DNA of 64,000 bases from Candidatus Gastranaerophilales bacterium (lineage in GTDB: Bacteria > Cyanobacteriota > Vampirovibrionia > Gastranaerophilales > Gastranaerophilaceae), in the NCBI GenBank assembly GCA_944324315.1, contig CALUVW010000003.1, forward strand, positions 1 through 64,000, written 5' to 3'. Positions 46,071-54,242 of the stretch are shown here, piece by piece. Position 1 is the first letter of the stretch; the number at the start of each line of letters is the position of its first letter. Below the pieces are notes generated by a model. It worked only from the letters and a program-made list of their open reading frames with translations. It was not told the origin of the DNA and ran no database searches. The translations under genes and the position numbers were made by a program.

Positions 46071-47258
46071 CTAATTGTATCCAGACGCCCCAAACACGTT
46101 GTAATCAAACGTAAATTGAATGTCAATGCTTGAGCCTCTAAATTCGGCAGGCAGCGGTCTGAAAGGTGCTGTTGCCTGTACCGCATTAATTGCAGCCTTA
46201 TCAGCACTCGGCAGCCCTGATGATTTGAAAACGCTGCATGAAAGTAATCTTCCGTCTTTTGCTATTTTGAAAAGCAGAACTACACGTTTACTTTCGTTAC
46301 CTTTAGGAGGATCCCAATTCATCTTTATGCGTCTTTGGAGTTCTCTCATATAGGGACCGAAATCAGGTTCTCTGATTGCATCAATTCCCGGGCGTCCATT
46401 GGGATTTCCAGGGCCCGGATTACCGTAACCTCCGGTTCCGCCACCGCCACCTTTGGCTAATTTATTGCCTGAACCTCCTGTAGGTGCAAGAGATGGGGCA
46501 GGAGCATATTTCCCCTGACCGGAAGTACTTCCGCCTCCACCGCCTCCTTTAGCAGAAGTGCCTGAGCCGCTTATAGGACCTGTTGTGTATCTCCCTGAGC
46601 CTGTTCCTCCTTTAGGTACCGGAACAGTGAAGGATGAAGATGGTTTTGCAACAGGTTTAGGTGTCGTTGGCGGTTTTAATGATGGTCTGGCTGTTGGCGG
46701 AGCAGGTTTTGCCGTTTCAGGTTTTTTAGGACCTGCGGCCGGTTGTTTTGCAGCTTGCTTCGGTGCGGGTGTCTGTTGCACCTGCTGCGTAACCTGTTTA
46801 ACTATTTTTTGTAACGGATTTTGTGCAGGAGCAGGTTTAGCAGCTGATTGTTTCGCCGGTTTTGATGCCTGTTTAGGTGCGCCCGGAGCAGGTGACGGCA
46901 TTGAAACTTTTCTGGTCGGATCATGGTGACCGCCCGCACGTGAATTTATATCCGCACGATAAGGTGTTTTTTTGTTGATTGGTGTTTCTTCTTTATCAAC
47001 AAGAACAAATTCAATATCATTAACTTTAGGTTTTGGTTTGTCAAAGATAGTGAATGTAATTCCCATTAATGCAAGAAGAAAGACAATAAGCCATGCTACA
47101 CCGGCTGCTGTCGGGTGAAGTATGGCTGAAATTATAATAGATTTTTTTAAGCTCAATTCTTCATCGTCTTTTAAAACAGCAGGTGTACGGTAGCCTGTGT
47201 TATTGTCAAATTTTTCTTCTTCTATAAAATTATCAATATATTTTCCAAGTAGTGACAT
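46071..47258 (-). CDS. tonB: TonB-like energy transducer with Gly/Pro-rich linker
   Basis: A 395-residue protein. A cytoplasmic N-terminus of about 45 residues precedes the membrane helix (AAGVAWLIVFLLALMGITFT). A long Ala/Pro/Lys then Gly/Ser-rich periplasmic linker follows. The C-terminal TonB domain contains YMRELQRRIKMNWDPPKG and VFKSSGLPSADKAAINAV. It transmits energy from ExbBD to outer-membrane receptors. No Shine-Dalgarno sequence is seen; TATAAG lies seven bases before ATG, a weak leaderless candidate. TolA is a less likely identity. Confidence 0.88.
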   Translation of the reverse strand: MSLLGKYIDNFIEEEKFDNNTGYRTPAVLKDDEELSLKKSIIISAILHPTAAGVAWLIVFLLALMGITFTIFDKPKPKVNDIEFVLVDKEETPINKKTPYRADINSRAGGHHDPTRKVSMPSPAPGAPKQASKPAKQSAAKPAPAQNPLQKIVKQVTQQVQQTPAPKQAAKQPAAGPKKPETAKPAPPTARPSLKPPTTPKPVAKPSSSFTVPVPKGGTGSGRYTTGPISGSGTSAKGGGGGGSTSGQGKYAPAPSLAPTGGSGNKLAKGGGGGTGGYGNPGPGNPNGRPGIDAIREPDFGPYMRELQRRIKMNWDPPKGNESKRVVLLFKIAKDGRLLSCSVFKSSGLPSADKAAINAVQATAPFRPLPAEFRGSSIDIQFTFDYNVFGASGYN

Positions 47259-47359
47259 TTTCTAACTTATACAGTATTTTAGCTGTATTGCTCCCCTATC
47301 TTTATCTGTTTGCTATATAATTTTATTTTAAAACAAAAATAAAATTATTGCCCGGTTAT

Positions 47360-48103
47360 CTAATAATTGTTATTAAATATTGCGGGGTTTACGGTAATAG
47401 GCTGGGTAAGTATCAGTTGAATAGCTGAATTGGCCGGTATTTCAACATCGTTACCTTTATCCCAAATTGATTTCACAAGCCCGCCTCCAGCTCCGACTGC
47501 TGTCGCAAGGGCAGTACCTTTACCGATATTACCTCCGGCAAGAGGCGATATGATAACGCCTGCAAGTGCACCCGCACCAGCTCCAACGGCAAGATCTTTA
47601 CCGTAATCTTTTGCGACATCCATTTTTGTACCGCCGACTAACACACCTGTATTATCAGTTGTTTTTACAACTGCCGAAATAGGTATTTGAACTCCATAAG
47701 GTGTAACTATCTGTGTAAATCTCAATAATAATTTACCGTTTAAGCTTCCATGTTTAGCTTTTGACACTTCTAATACAGTGCCTGTGACAGAGCTGCCTGC
47801 CGGTGCTATTAAATTATTATTATAATAAAAATCTGAACCTAAGGCCAAAGTTACTGTTTGTCCCAGAGTTAAGTTTGCGGAACTTAAAGGAGTTGTAACT
47901 ACTGCTGAAACACTTTGTCCTGCAGGTACCGTAACAACACTGCCTTTTAAGGTTTGGTTACCGCTGACTGTTTGAGTCGGGTAATAATTTTGTTGATACA
48001 AAGGTACAGGATTATTTTGGTTATAATCGAAATTCGGTCCTGCAAATGCAACACCCGAAGTCAGTATTAATGCTGTTAATGCTAATCCGAGTTTTTTGTT
48101 CAT
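47360..48103 (-). CDS. Secreted beta-rich protein, VirB10/TrbI-like C-terminal fold
   Basis: A 247-residue protein with a signal peptide (MNKKLGLALTALILTSGVAFA). The core has strand-rich phrases (VPAGQSVSAVVTTPL; IAPAGSSVTGTVLEVSKAK; VTPYGVQIPISAV), a Gly/Ala-rich helix (VGAGAGALAGVIISPLAGG) and VEIPANSAIQLILTQPITV. This pattern resembles the VirB10/TrbI beta-barrel domain and related cell-envelope proteins. Its neighbour at 48153 has a related layout. Function unknown. Confidence 0.7.
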   Translation of the reverse strand: MNKKLGLALTALILTSGVAFAGPNFDYNQNNPVPLYQQNYYPTQTVSGNQTLKGSVVTVPAGQSVSAVVTTPLSSANLTLGQTVTLALGSDFYYNNNLIAPAGSSVTGTVLEVSKAKHGSLNGKLLLRFTQIVTPYGVQIPISAVVKTTDNTGVLVGGTKMDVAKDYGKDLAVGAGAGALAGVIISPLAGGNIGKGTALATAVGAGGGLVKSIWDKGNDVEIPANSAIQLILTQPITVNPAIFNNNY

Positions 48104-48152
48104 AATTAACCTTCCTTTTTTATAAATATTTTATTTGATTATTTTATTTTAG

Positions 48153-48740
48153 TCAATTTATTAAGGTATGTGTTATTTCTACAGGATCTGTAAGCATAAT
48201 AATCTCATTTGAGCCTGAAGGAATTACAGTATGTGTTCCCATTTTTCTTTCTTTGCCGGGTCTTAGTTGAAGGGTAGTTTTCTTTACACTTACCTGTCTT
48301 TGTGCCATTTTTATGTATTTAACCGGTTCTGACATTCCGCCGCCGAAGATGTTATTGTTTGATGTATATAAATATCCTCTCATAGGAACTTCATAACCGT
48401 CTTGATAAATCATTTTCGTTATTTTAATTTTCATAGCGGCATTTGTACCGACAACCGGTGCGTTTATTTTTTCTATATATCCGTAAAATTCAGTTCCTCT
48501 CGGTATAATATTGGTTTCATGCAAAAATAGATCATTTGTTGATATAAATTTAACTTTATAACCCTCTGGACAGTATTGCGTTGAAATTTCCTGAATGTTC
48601 ATAACTGGAATAAATGTTCCTGCAGGAACCTGAACTCCGGCATAATCCCGTATATCAAGCTGAATATCCGGCAAGGTTGTTGCTTGAACATTTAATATTG
48701 ATATCAATAAAAAGAATATTACTATTATTAATTTTTTCAT
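48153..48740 (-). CDS. Secreted protein related to the 47360 gene
   Basis: A 195-residue protein with a signal peptide (MKKLIIVIFFLLISILNVQA). The VPAGTFIPVMNIQE, IIPRGTEFYGYIEKINAP and VIPSGSNEIIMLTDPVEI phrases parallel those of the next gene, so the two are probably distant paralogues acting in the periplasm. The start lacks a ribosome site and lies seven bases after an extended -10, suggesting a leaderless message. Confidence 0.65.
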   Translation of the reverse strand: MKKLIIVIFFLLISILNVQATTLPDIQLDIRDYAGVQVPAGTFIPVMNIQEISTQYCPEGYKVKFISTNDLFLHETNIIPRGTEFYGYIEKINAPVVGTNAAMKIKITKMIYQDGYEVPMRGYLYTSNNNIFGGGMSEPVKYIKMAQRQVSVKKTTLQLRPGKERKMGTHTVIPSGSNEIIMLTDPVEITHTLIN

Positions 48741-48747
48741 AATTTAT

Positions 48748-48775
48748 ATTATAACAGTTTTTTCTCTGTTATCAA
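48748..48775 (-). promoter_or_regulatory. Promoter with spanning inverted repeat
   Basis: Minus strand: TTGATA (48770-48775), 16-base spacer, TATAAT (48748-48753). ATAACAG (48751-48757) and CTGTTAT (48766-48772) form an inverted repeat between the two boxes. ATG follows seven bases after the -10. Confidence 0.6.
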
Positions 48776-48807
48776 TAGAACGAATTAATATTTTTTTTGT
48801 TCATTAA

Positions 48808-48822
48808 TTTTGTAACAAATGT
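48808..48822 (+). promoter_or_regulatory. 15-base motif shared with 33872-33886
   Basis: TTTTGTAACAAATGT, 81 bases before the start at 48903. Confidence 0.3.
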
Positions 48823-48902
48823 AAATTTTATATTTTTTAAAGCAATTTCTGTGCAAAAAAATACTTTATATAAATGTAGTGTAGCAAAAAAGGCAGGTTA
48901 TT

Positions 48903-49535
48903 GTGTTCAGTGCTGTAGCATCAGGAATATTTGCAGTCAGAAATGCGGATAAAGCTAAAAATGGCGATATCGGCAGAGGTGCTGTTACTGTAGGGCAGAC
49001 TGCAGGATTGGTGCAGGAAGCTGCAAAATGCGAGAGTGTTTTCTCTGGCACAGTAAGAGGTACGCTAAGTGGACTTTCAAACCTTGCAAAAGAATATAAA
49101 GCTGTTGATTACGCAGGCAAAGCAATTAAATTTGCTGCAGATAATGTCAATCCGCTTATTTGTGCATCAGGTGTGTTAAAAACTGCGATGTCTGATGATA
49201 AAGTCGGAACAGGTATAACTGAAACTGCTGCTCTTGCAACCATGTTTGCGGGAGAAGGTCTTGTTAAATTAAATTATGACAAGCTTATTGAATCAAAACA
49301 ATTTAAAGATTTATTAGAAAAAGCTTCCAAAACAAAAAATCTTGAACCTGTTTTTAAATATCTGGAAAAACATAATCTTAAAGGAAAATTAGGTACAATA
49401 ATAAAAGGTCTTGTATTTGTCGGCGGCTCAATGGGTTCTTATGCTATAGGGCAGGCATTGGGAGATGATATTGCCGACAGGGTAAAAGCCAATCTTAACT
49501 TGAAAGAACATGAGAAAATCAATCACATGGCTTAA
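48903..49535 (+). CDS. Hypothetical Ala/Gly-rich helical protein
   Basis: A 210-residue protein starting at GTG (AGGCAGG five bases upstream). Small-residue helices such as GTGITETAALATMFAGEGLV and KGLVFVGGSMGSYAIGQALG could insert into membranes, separated by charged parts. No signal peptide or family is recognised. It shares an upstream 15-base motif with the 33978 gene. Confidence 0.6.
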   Translation: MFSAVASGIFAVRNADKAKNGDIGRGAVTVGQTAGLVQEAAKCESVFSGTVRGTLSGLSNLAKEYKAVDYAGKAIKFAADNVNPLICASGVLKTAMSDDKVGTGITETAALATMFAGEGLVKLNYDKLIESKQFKDLLEKASKTKNLEPVFKYLEKHNLKGKLGTIIKGLVFVGGSMGSYAIGQALGDDIADRVKANLNLKEHEKINHMA

Positions 49536-49554
49536 TAACATTTACTGATATGTG

Positions 49555-49563
49555 TGTTATAAT
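49555..49563 (+). promoter_or_regulatory. Extended -10 with leaderless start
   Basis: TGT-TATAAT ends six bases before GTG 49570; no ribosome site intervenes. Confidence 0.6.
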
Positions 49564-49569
49564 AAGTAT

Positions 49570-50442
49570 GTGAAAAAGATTTTACTTATACTTTCTATAA
49601 TTTTAGTTAATATATTTATGGCAAGTCCATGTTTTGCCATAAAAATTGGACTGCAAACCGCTGTAGATTCTTCTGCTATAGGAACATCGGTTAAAGGTAC
49701 GATTATTGATGCTAACACAAATCATACTATTTGTGATCTTGATGCTATGAAAGGCTATGAGATAAAACCTTATCATAATCTTATGGCTATTTTATATAAC
49801 GGAACTTATTATAAAATTAATTCTGATAATATTGTTATAAAGCCTGTAGGAGCAGGTTTTGTAAGTGCCAAAGGCAAATGGTACCGCGGAATTATTATGA
49901 TCCAGAATAAAAACGGGAAATTGACAGTAATAAATAATGTCCCGTTAGAAGATTATATAAGAGGGGTTGTACCTTCCGAAATGCCATCTGGTTGGGAAAC
50001 TGAAGCTCATAAAGCTCAGGCAATTGCAGCAAGAAGTTATGCTCTTGCCAATCTAGGTAAACGTGCTAAATTTGGTTATGATCTTAAAGATACTCCGGAA
50101 GATCAGGCCTATGGCGGAGCTTCCAAAGAAACCGCCGATACAAATTATGCGGTGGATGAAACAAAAGGAATTGTACTTACATATAATATGAAAGTGATAA
50201 ATGCCTATTATTCAGCATCTGCAGGCGGTCAAACTACTGCAGGCGGCTGGGGGGCAGATTTACCTTATCTGCGTTCTGTTCCTTCTTTTGATGAAAATAT
50301 CAAAAAAAACGGGCATGGTGTCGGAATGTCACAGCATGGTGCAAATAATTTAGCAAAACAAGGATATAATGCATATCAAATTTTGCAATATTTTTATAAA
50401 GATGTGAAATTTGCAAAAGTTAATCCGCAATCGTATAATTAA
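49570..50442 (+). CDS. SpoIID/LytB-domain protein
   Basis: A 290-residue exported protein with a signal peptide (start KKILLILSIILVNIFM, cleavage after CFA). The SpoIID domain has VPLEDYIRGVVPSEMPSGW, HKAQAIAARSYALANLG and the C-terminal GHGVGMSQHGANNLAKQGY. SpoIID proteins are lytic transglycosylases of denuded peptidoglycan; the cyanobacterial-type relatives act in cell-wall remodelling. GTG 49570 is preferred over GTG 49552 because it fits both the signal peptide and the -10 spacing. Confidence 0.88.
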   Translation: MKKILLILSIILVNIFMASPCFAIKIGLQTAVDSSAIGTSVKGTIIDANTNHTICDLDAMKGYEIKPYHNLMAILYNGTYYKINSDNIVIKPVGAGFVSAKGKWYRGIIMIQNKNGKLTVINNVPLEDYIRGVVPSEMPSGWETEAHKAQAIAARSYALANLGKRAKFGYDLKDTPEDQAYGGASKETADTNYAVDETKGIVLTYNMKVINAYYSASAGGQTTAGGWGADLPYLRSVPSFDENIKKNGHGVGMSQHGANNLAKQGYNAYQILQYFYKDVKFAKVNPQSYN

Positions 50443-50534
50443 CCAAATTCCTTTTGAACTGCGGATTTTTAACGGTTTAAAATGCTGAAATTCAATGTAT
50501 GATAATAATAATAAAAATTTTTTTTGAAAAACAC

Positions 50535-50562
50535 TTGCCAAATTTCAATAAAATGCTATAAT
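50535..50562 (+). promoter_or_regulatory. Promoter of the HU gene
   Basis: TTGCCA (50535-50540), 16-base spacer, TATAAT (50557-50562). It gives a 5' leader of about 70 bases before ATG 50640. Confidence 0.75.
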
Positions 50563-50639
50563 AATTTTTGTCGAGACACAAGCATGCGGAGAGAGAATGG
50601 TTTCAATTACTGTATGCACAAGGTAAAAGGAGGTTCATA

Positions 50640-50912
50640 ATGAACAAAGAAGAATTAGTAAAAGAAGTATCAAAGAAAGCAAAAGTTTCTCAAAAAGCTA
50701 CTGCTGACATTATTGCAGCTACTTTAGAAACTATTGAAAAAACTGTATCAAAAGGTAAAAAAGTAACATTGGTTGGTTTTGGTACATTTGAACCGCGTAA
50801 AAGAGCTGCTAGAACAGGAAGAAATCCTCAAACAGGTGCTCCTTTGAAAATAGCTGCTAAAACTGTTCCTGCATTTTCAGCAGGTAAAAAATTCAAAGAA
50901 CTTGTTAAATAG
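50640..50912 (+). CDS. hup: DNA-binding protein HU
   Basis: A 90-residue HU/IHF family protein that bends and compacts DNA. MNKEELVKEVSKKAKVSQ and VTLVGFGTFEPRKRAARTGR are diagnostic, with the Pro of the intercalating arm in GRNPQTG. ATG 50640 is preceded by AAAAGGAGG six bases away, while the frame upstream is untranslated leader. A terminator follows. Confidence 0.96.
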   Translation: MNKEELVKEVSKKAKVSQKATADIIAATLETIEKTVSKGKKVTLVGFGTFEPRKRAARTGRNPQTGAPLKIAAKTVPAFSAGKKFKELVK

Positions 50913-50950
50913 TTATTTTTTCAAACAAATCTTTGAAATATAAAGTAAAA

Positions 50951-50986
50951 AATATGCAGATGTCGCACAACATCTGCATATTTTTT
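50951..50986 (+). terminator. Terminator of the HU gene
   Basis: AATATGCAGATGT pairs with ACATCTGCATATT, followed by a T run. Confidence 0.9.
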
Positions 50987-50997
50987 GTGTATATCTC

Positions 50998-51026
50998 TTG
51001 TAAAATATGATTAAATTTGTTATAAT
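50998..51026 (+). promoter_or_regulatory. Strong promoter before the G10 locus
   Basis: TTGTAA (50998-51003), 17-base spacer, extended -10 TGT-TATAAT (-10 at 51021-51026). AGAGGAG (51047-51053) and ATG 51061 follow, so a translated transcript is expected. Confidence 0.75.
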
Positions 51027-51060
51027 TAAAATTGTAATATTAAGATAGAGGAGTAAGAAT

Positions 51061-51114
51061 ATGAGAGAATTATTAAGAACTGTAAACCTCGGGGGGGGGG
51101 CGATTTTGAGCTAA
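51061..51114 (+). CDS. 17-codon ORF with G10 tract; possible phase-variable start of the pilin-like locus
   Basis: ATG 51061 has a strong promoter and the ribosome site AGAGGAG seven bases upstream. The ORF reads MRELLRTVNLGGG and stops at 51112. It includes ten G (51091-51100). With eleven G, the frame would stay open through 52343, joining the pilin-like gene and giving about 427 residues; with nine or twelve it stops within a few codons. Either a phase-variable N-terminal extension or a short leader peptide is possible. Confidence 0.5.
   Translation: MRELLRTVNLGGGAILS
51091..51100. repeat. G10 homopolymer
   Basis: Ten consecutive G, ten codons into the ORF at 51061. Both this and the G9 at 8835 are preceded by TC on the plus strand (TCGGGG). 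Confidence 0.95.
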
Positions 51115-51167
51115 TTAGAGGCCAAGAAGCCCGGAGGTCAAGAAGTCAAGCAAGTTTACAAAATGTC

Positions 51168-51188
51168 ATCCTTAATTTATTTCAGGAT
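51168..51188. repeat. Dispersed palindromic repeat, imperfect copy
   Basis: ATCCTTAA-TTTAT-TTCAGGAT, one mismatch in the stem. It lies between the G10 tract and the pilin-like gene. Confidence 0.6.
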
Positions 51189-51412
51189 CTGTTCTTCCTT
51201 CCCTTATTAGGGAAGGATAAGAGGATGGGTAACAATTTCGGACGCATAGACGCCAAGAAGCATAGAAGCGAAGTCTTTAACGTAGAAAAGATAAACAATT
51301 TAAGTATTTTGTATGGAACGGCTACGTTCCCCCCTGTCTTCTCCCAAATCATGGAGGGGAAATCAGATACTCTCCCTTCACTCAAACATATAGCAAAAAC
51401 TATTCTAAGGGG

Positions 51413-51440
51413 TTGCAAAGGTCAAAAAATCTGTCATAAT
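51413..51440 (+). promoter_or_regulatory. Promoter immediately before the pilin-like gene
   Basis: TTGCAA (51413-51418), 16-base spacer, CATAAT (51435-51440). It allows expression independent of the upstream G10 locus. Confidence 0.55.
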
Positions 51441-51476
51441 AGTGATATATATCATCACAATTATAATGGAGAGTTT

Positions 51477-52343
51477 ATGAAAAAAATATTCGGATTTACA
51501 CGTTCAGAGAACGCAGCACATGTTGATACCAGTAACAAGAAACGTAAAGCCGCTTTCACTCTTGCCGAGGTCTTAATTACGCTTGGCATCATTGGCGTAG
51601 TTGCTGCTTTGACAATGCCTTCACTTATCGCTAAATTTCAGCATAAAGCATTGGAAAGTCAGTTTAAAAAATCTGTATCTGTTGTATCGCAGGTTATTTT
51701 GAAAACTAAAACAGATATGGGGCTTGATAATCTTTATTCGTATTGCACAGCCTATAGTTCAGCAGATGATCATTATTATAATGATGCTGAATGTTATAAA
51801 TATATGTATAAAAATTTGTTGGTTATAGAGTCACCTTATGCGGCAACTCCTGTAAATCCGCAAGATGCAATTTCAAAAAGTAATATAAAAAGAGAGGAAG
51901 GATCTATAAGAACATATAACGGCAAACAAACCGTTACGTCAGATGCTCTTGCAGCATCGGGTTATCCGATATTTTCAACTAATTTAATGCCCGATGGCAG
52001 TTTTGTTGATATTCAAATTAGAGAAAGAAACTTTATTGTTGGTGTCGATGTTAACGGGGAAAAAGGACCGAATAAGCTTGGTCATGATGTTTTTTTATTT
52101 ACACTCAGTAATAAGGACTTTTTAACTTATTTTGGAAAACCTGATAATAGTGTAACTGATGAAAAAGTTGAAGAAGATATTGCTAACGGTTCTTATCCTC
52201 AAGGATGGCAAGCAGAACGTGCAGGAAATCCATGTAATTTGGAATCAACACGTAAAGCAAACGGCGTCGGGTGTACGTATTATGCATTGAGAAATCAATG
52301 CCCTTATGATTCTTCAAAAAGTTATTTTGAATGTCTGCCTTAA
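51477..52343 (+). CDS. Type IV pilin-like secreted protein
   Basis: A 288-residue protein. A basic leader (MKKIFGFTRSENAAHVDTSN then KKRKA) precedes the prepilin motif AFTLAEVLITLGIIGVVAAL, so a prepilin peptidase should cut before Phe. The globular part has Cys pairs and the phrase VDVNGEKGPNKLGHDVFLF, shared with the gene at 8152. GGAGAG precedes ATG 51477. The frame is open upstream to 51101, so an N-terminally extended product is possible if the G10 tract shifts. Confidence 0.85.
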   Translation: MKKIFGFTRSENAAHVDTSNKKRKAAFTLAEVLITLGIIGVVAALTMPSLIAKFQHKALESQFKKSVSVVSQVILKTKTDMGLDNLYSYCTAYSSADDHYYNDAECYKYMYKNLLVIESPYAATPVNPQDAISKSNIKREEGSIRTYNGKQTVTSDALAASGYPIFSTNLMPDGSFVDIQIRERNFIVGVDVNGEKGPNKLGHDVFLFTLSNKDFLTYFGKPDNSVTDEKVEEDIANGSYPQGWQAERAGNPCNLESTRKANGVGCTYYALRNQCPYDSSKSYFECLP

Positions 52344-52345
52344 AT

Positions 52346-52864
52346 CTAATTAATTTGCAGAAAAGTAATCAATTTATCACCGTATTTTTTCTGTTTTAAG
52401 GGGATAAATCCTTGAAAATCAATCTCATTAACATGTTCCAGAATAACTATATTGTCTGCAATGTCTTTTACGGCTTGCAGACTTTTTTCATAAATTCCCG
52501 AAAAGTATGGAGGATCAATATAAATCACATCAAAAGTTTTTCCCAGTTCAGGTGCTATTTTCAGGCTGTCACCGCTCAAAAGTGCAGGTGACGGATTAAA
52601 TTTTTTAAAATTTGTTTTAATTATTTGTATTGCCCTTGGATGTTTTTCAATTGAAACGGCATAACTAAATCCTCTCGATAGTGCCTCAAGCCCCATAATT
52701 CCTGAACCTGCGTACATATCGAGAAAGGAAGCACCTTCAAAATCAATTAACGATTGCAAAGTATTAAAAATACCCATTCTGACCTTTGAAAGAGTTGGTC
52801 TTGTTATATTTTCATCTGGTGCTGTAATTTTTTGTCCTTTGAATTTACCTGCGGTTATAATCAT
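52346..52864 (-). CDS. rsmD: 16S rRNA (guanine966-N2)-methyltransferase RsmD
   Basis: A 172-residue SAM-dependent methyltransferase. The N-terminus IITAGKFKGQKITAP and RPTLSKVRMGIFNTL, SAM loop FLDMYAGSGIMGLEALSRG, and the N6/N2-type catalytic motif DPPY are all present. It modifies G966 of 16S rRNA. It converges with the pilin-like gene, leaving two bases between stops. Confidence 0.93.
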   Translation of the reverse strand: MIITAGKFKGQKITAPDENITRPTLSKVRMGIFNTLQSLIDFEGASFLDMYAGSGIMGLEALSRGFSYAVSIEKHPRAIQIIKTNFKKFNPSPALLSGDSLKIAPELGKTFDVIYIDPPYFSGIYEKSLQAVKDIADNIVILEHVNEIDFQGFIPLKQKKYGDKLITFLQIN

Positions 52865-52934
52865 ATTAACTATTTTACAATGAATAAAATTTGATGTATA
52901 TTAATATTGTAATTATTGTAAGGCGGATTCTGTG

Positions 52935-54242
52935 ATGATGGAGCAAGAAGAAAATAAAACGGATGTTATAGTTGTTGGCGGCGGTCCTGCCGGTATATCA
53001 TGTGCAATTACGATTGCAAAAGCAGGAAAGCAGGTTGTTCTAATTGAAAGAGGGAAATTCTCAGGCAGCAAAAATGTTTTTGGCGGTGCGATTTATGCTC
53101 AGCCAACGCGCCAGATTTTTCCGGATTTTGAAAAATCTGCTCCGATTGAAAGAAAAACCGTAGAGCACAAATATGCAATCCTCGGAGAAAAAGATGCAAC
53201 GGTTATTTCATATAAAAATAAATCGGAAGAGAATGTTAGCTACTCTGTTATAAGAGGTAAATTTGACAGATGGATGGCTCAAGAGGCAGAAAAAGAGGGA
53301 GTTATATTAGTTGAAGAAACCGTAGTAAGAGAGCTAATTGTTGAAAATGGATGTGTAAAGGGGGTGAGAACTGAATTAGAGGATTATTACGCAAATATTG
53401 TGGTATTAGCAGACGGTGTAAATTCTCTTCTTGCAAGACAGATAGGTCTCAGGGGCAAATTATCACCCAAAGATGTAGCACTTAGTGTCAAAGAAGTTAT
53501 TAAACTACCTCAGGAAATTATAAACGAGCGTTTTCATGTAAATAATGATGAGGGCTGTATATATCAAATTTTTGGAGGCCCTATGCTTGGAATGCTCGGG
53601 CTTGGTTTTATGTATACAAATAAAAGTTCTGTGAGCATAGGGCTTGGAGTTACTCTTAGTGAATTGTCAGAAAAAAGAATAAAACCTTATGAGCTTCTTG
53701 AAGAATTAAAAAAGCATCCGGAAATTGCCCCTTTAATTAAAGATGGAGAGTTGCTTGAATACTCTGCACACTTAATTCCCGAAGGCGGTTATAAAAAAGT
53801 GCCTTTACTTTTTGGCTCTGGTGTTATGGTTTGCGGGGATGCTGCCAGTTTTGTTAATAATCTTCACTGGGAAGGAACTAATCTTGCTATGATTTCAGGT
53901 AAAATAGCAGGTGAAACGGCTGTAATTGCTTTGGGAAAACAGGATTTTTCCGAACAAGCACTTGCTCGTTATCAGGATGAGCTTGAAGATTCCTTTATTT
54001 TAAAGGATTTGCGTACATATAAGGATTTGATGGATGGTATGGAGGAAAGAGCCAGTGAATTTCTCGGATATTATCCTAAAAAAATTAATTCATTCTTCAA
54101 TATGTTTACAACAACTGATAGTGTTCCAAAGCATGACAAATACTGGACTTTTATAAAAAGCTTTTTTAAAGATCGCAGTATTATAGAACCGTTTAAGGAT
54201 TTGTGGACTGTGCTTAAATTACTATGGAGTATATTAAAATGA
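52935..54242 (+). CDS. fixC: FixC-type electron-transfer flavoprotein dehydrogenase
   Basis: A 435-residue FAD-dependent oxidoreductase. The N-terminal Rossmann motif VIVVGGGPAGISCAITIAKA, the FixC-type KNVFGGAIYA and the C-terminal VCGDAASFVNNLHWEGTNLA are diagnostic. FixC passes electrons between ETF (FixAB) and quinone or ferredoxin. fixAB is absent here. AAGGCGG precedes the start; GTG 52932 or ATG 52938 are alternatives. It overlaps fixX by ATGA. Confidence 0.92.
   Translation: MMEQEENKTDVIVVGGGPAGISCAITIAKAGKQVVLIERGKFSGSKNVFGGAIYAQPTRQIFPDFEKSAPIERKTVEHKYAILGEKDATVISYKNKSEENVSYSVIRGKFDRWMAQEAEKEGVILVEETVVRELIVENGCVKGVRTELEDYYANIVVLADGVNSLLARQIGLRGKLSPKDVALSVKEVIKLPQEIINERFHVNNDEGCIYQIFGGPMLGMLGLGFMYTNKSSVSIGLGVTLSELSEKRIKPYELLEELKKHPEIAPLIKDGELLEYSAHLIPEGGYKKVPLLFGSGVMVCGDAASFVNNLHWEGTNLAMISGKIAGETAVIALGKQDFSEQALARYQDELEDSFILKDLRTYKDLMDGMEERASEFLGYYPKKINSFFNMFTTTDSVPKHDKYWTFIKSFFKDRSIIEPFKDLWTVLKLLWSILK

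Noticed and set aside
46558-46929. Gly/Cys-rich frame antisense to tonB
   Set aside because: A mirror of the Gly/Pro-rich tonB linker, without a ribosome site.
51111-51476. Treating the 51111-51476 stretch as certain coding sequence
   Set aside because: It is open only in the frame reached with eleven G, carries a dispersed repeat and a promoter, and gives an unconvincing protein; kept as a possibility in the G10 finding only.
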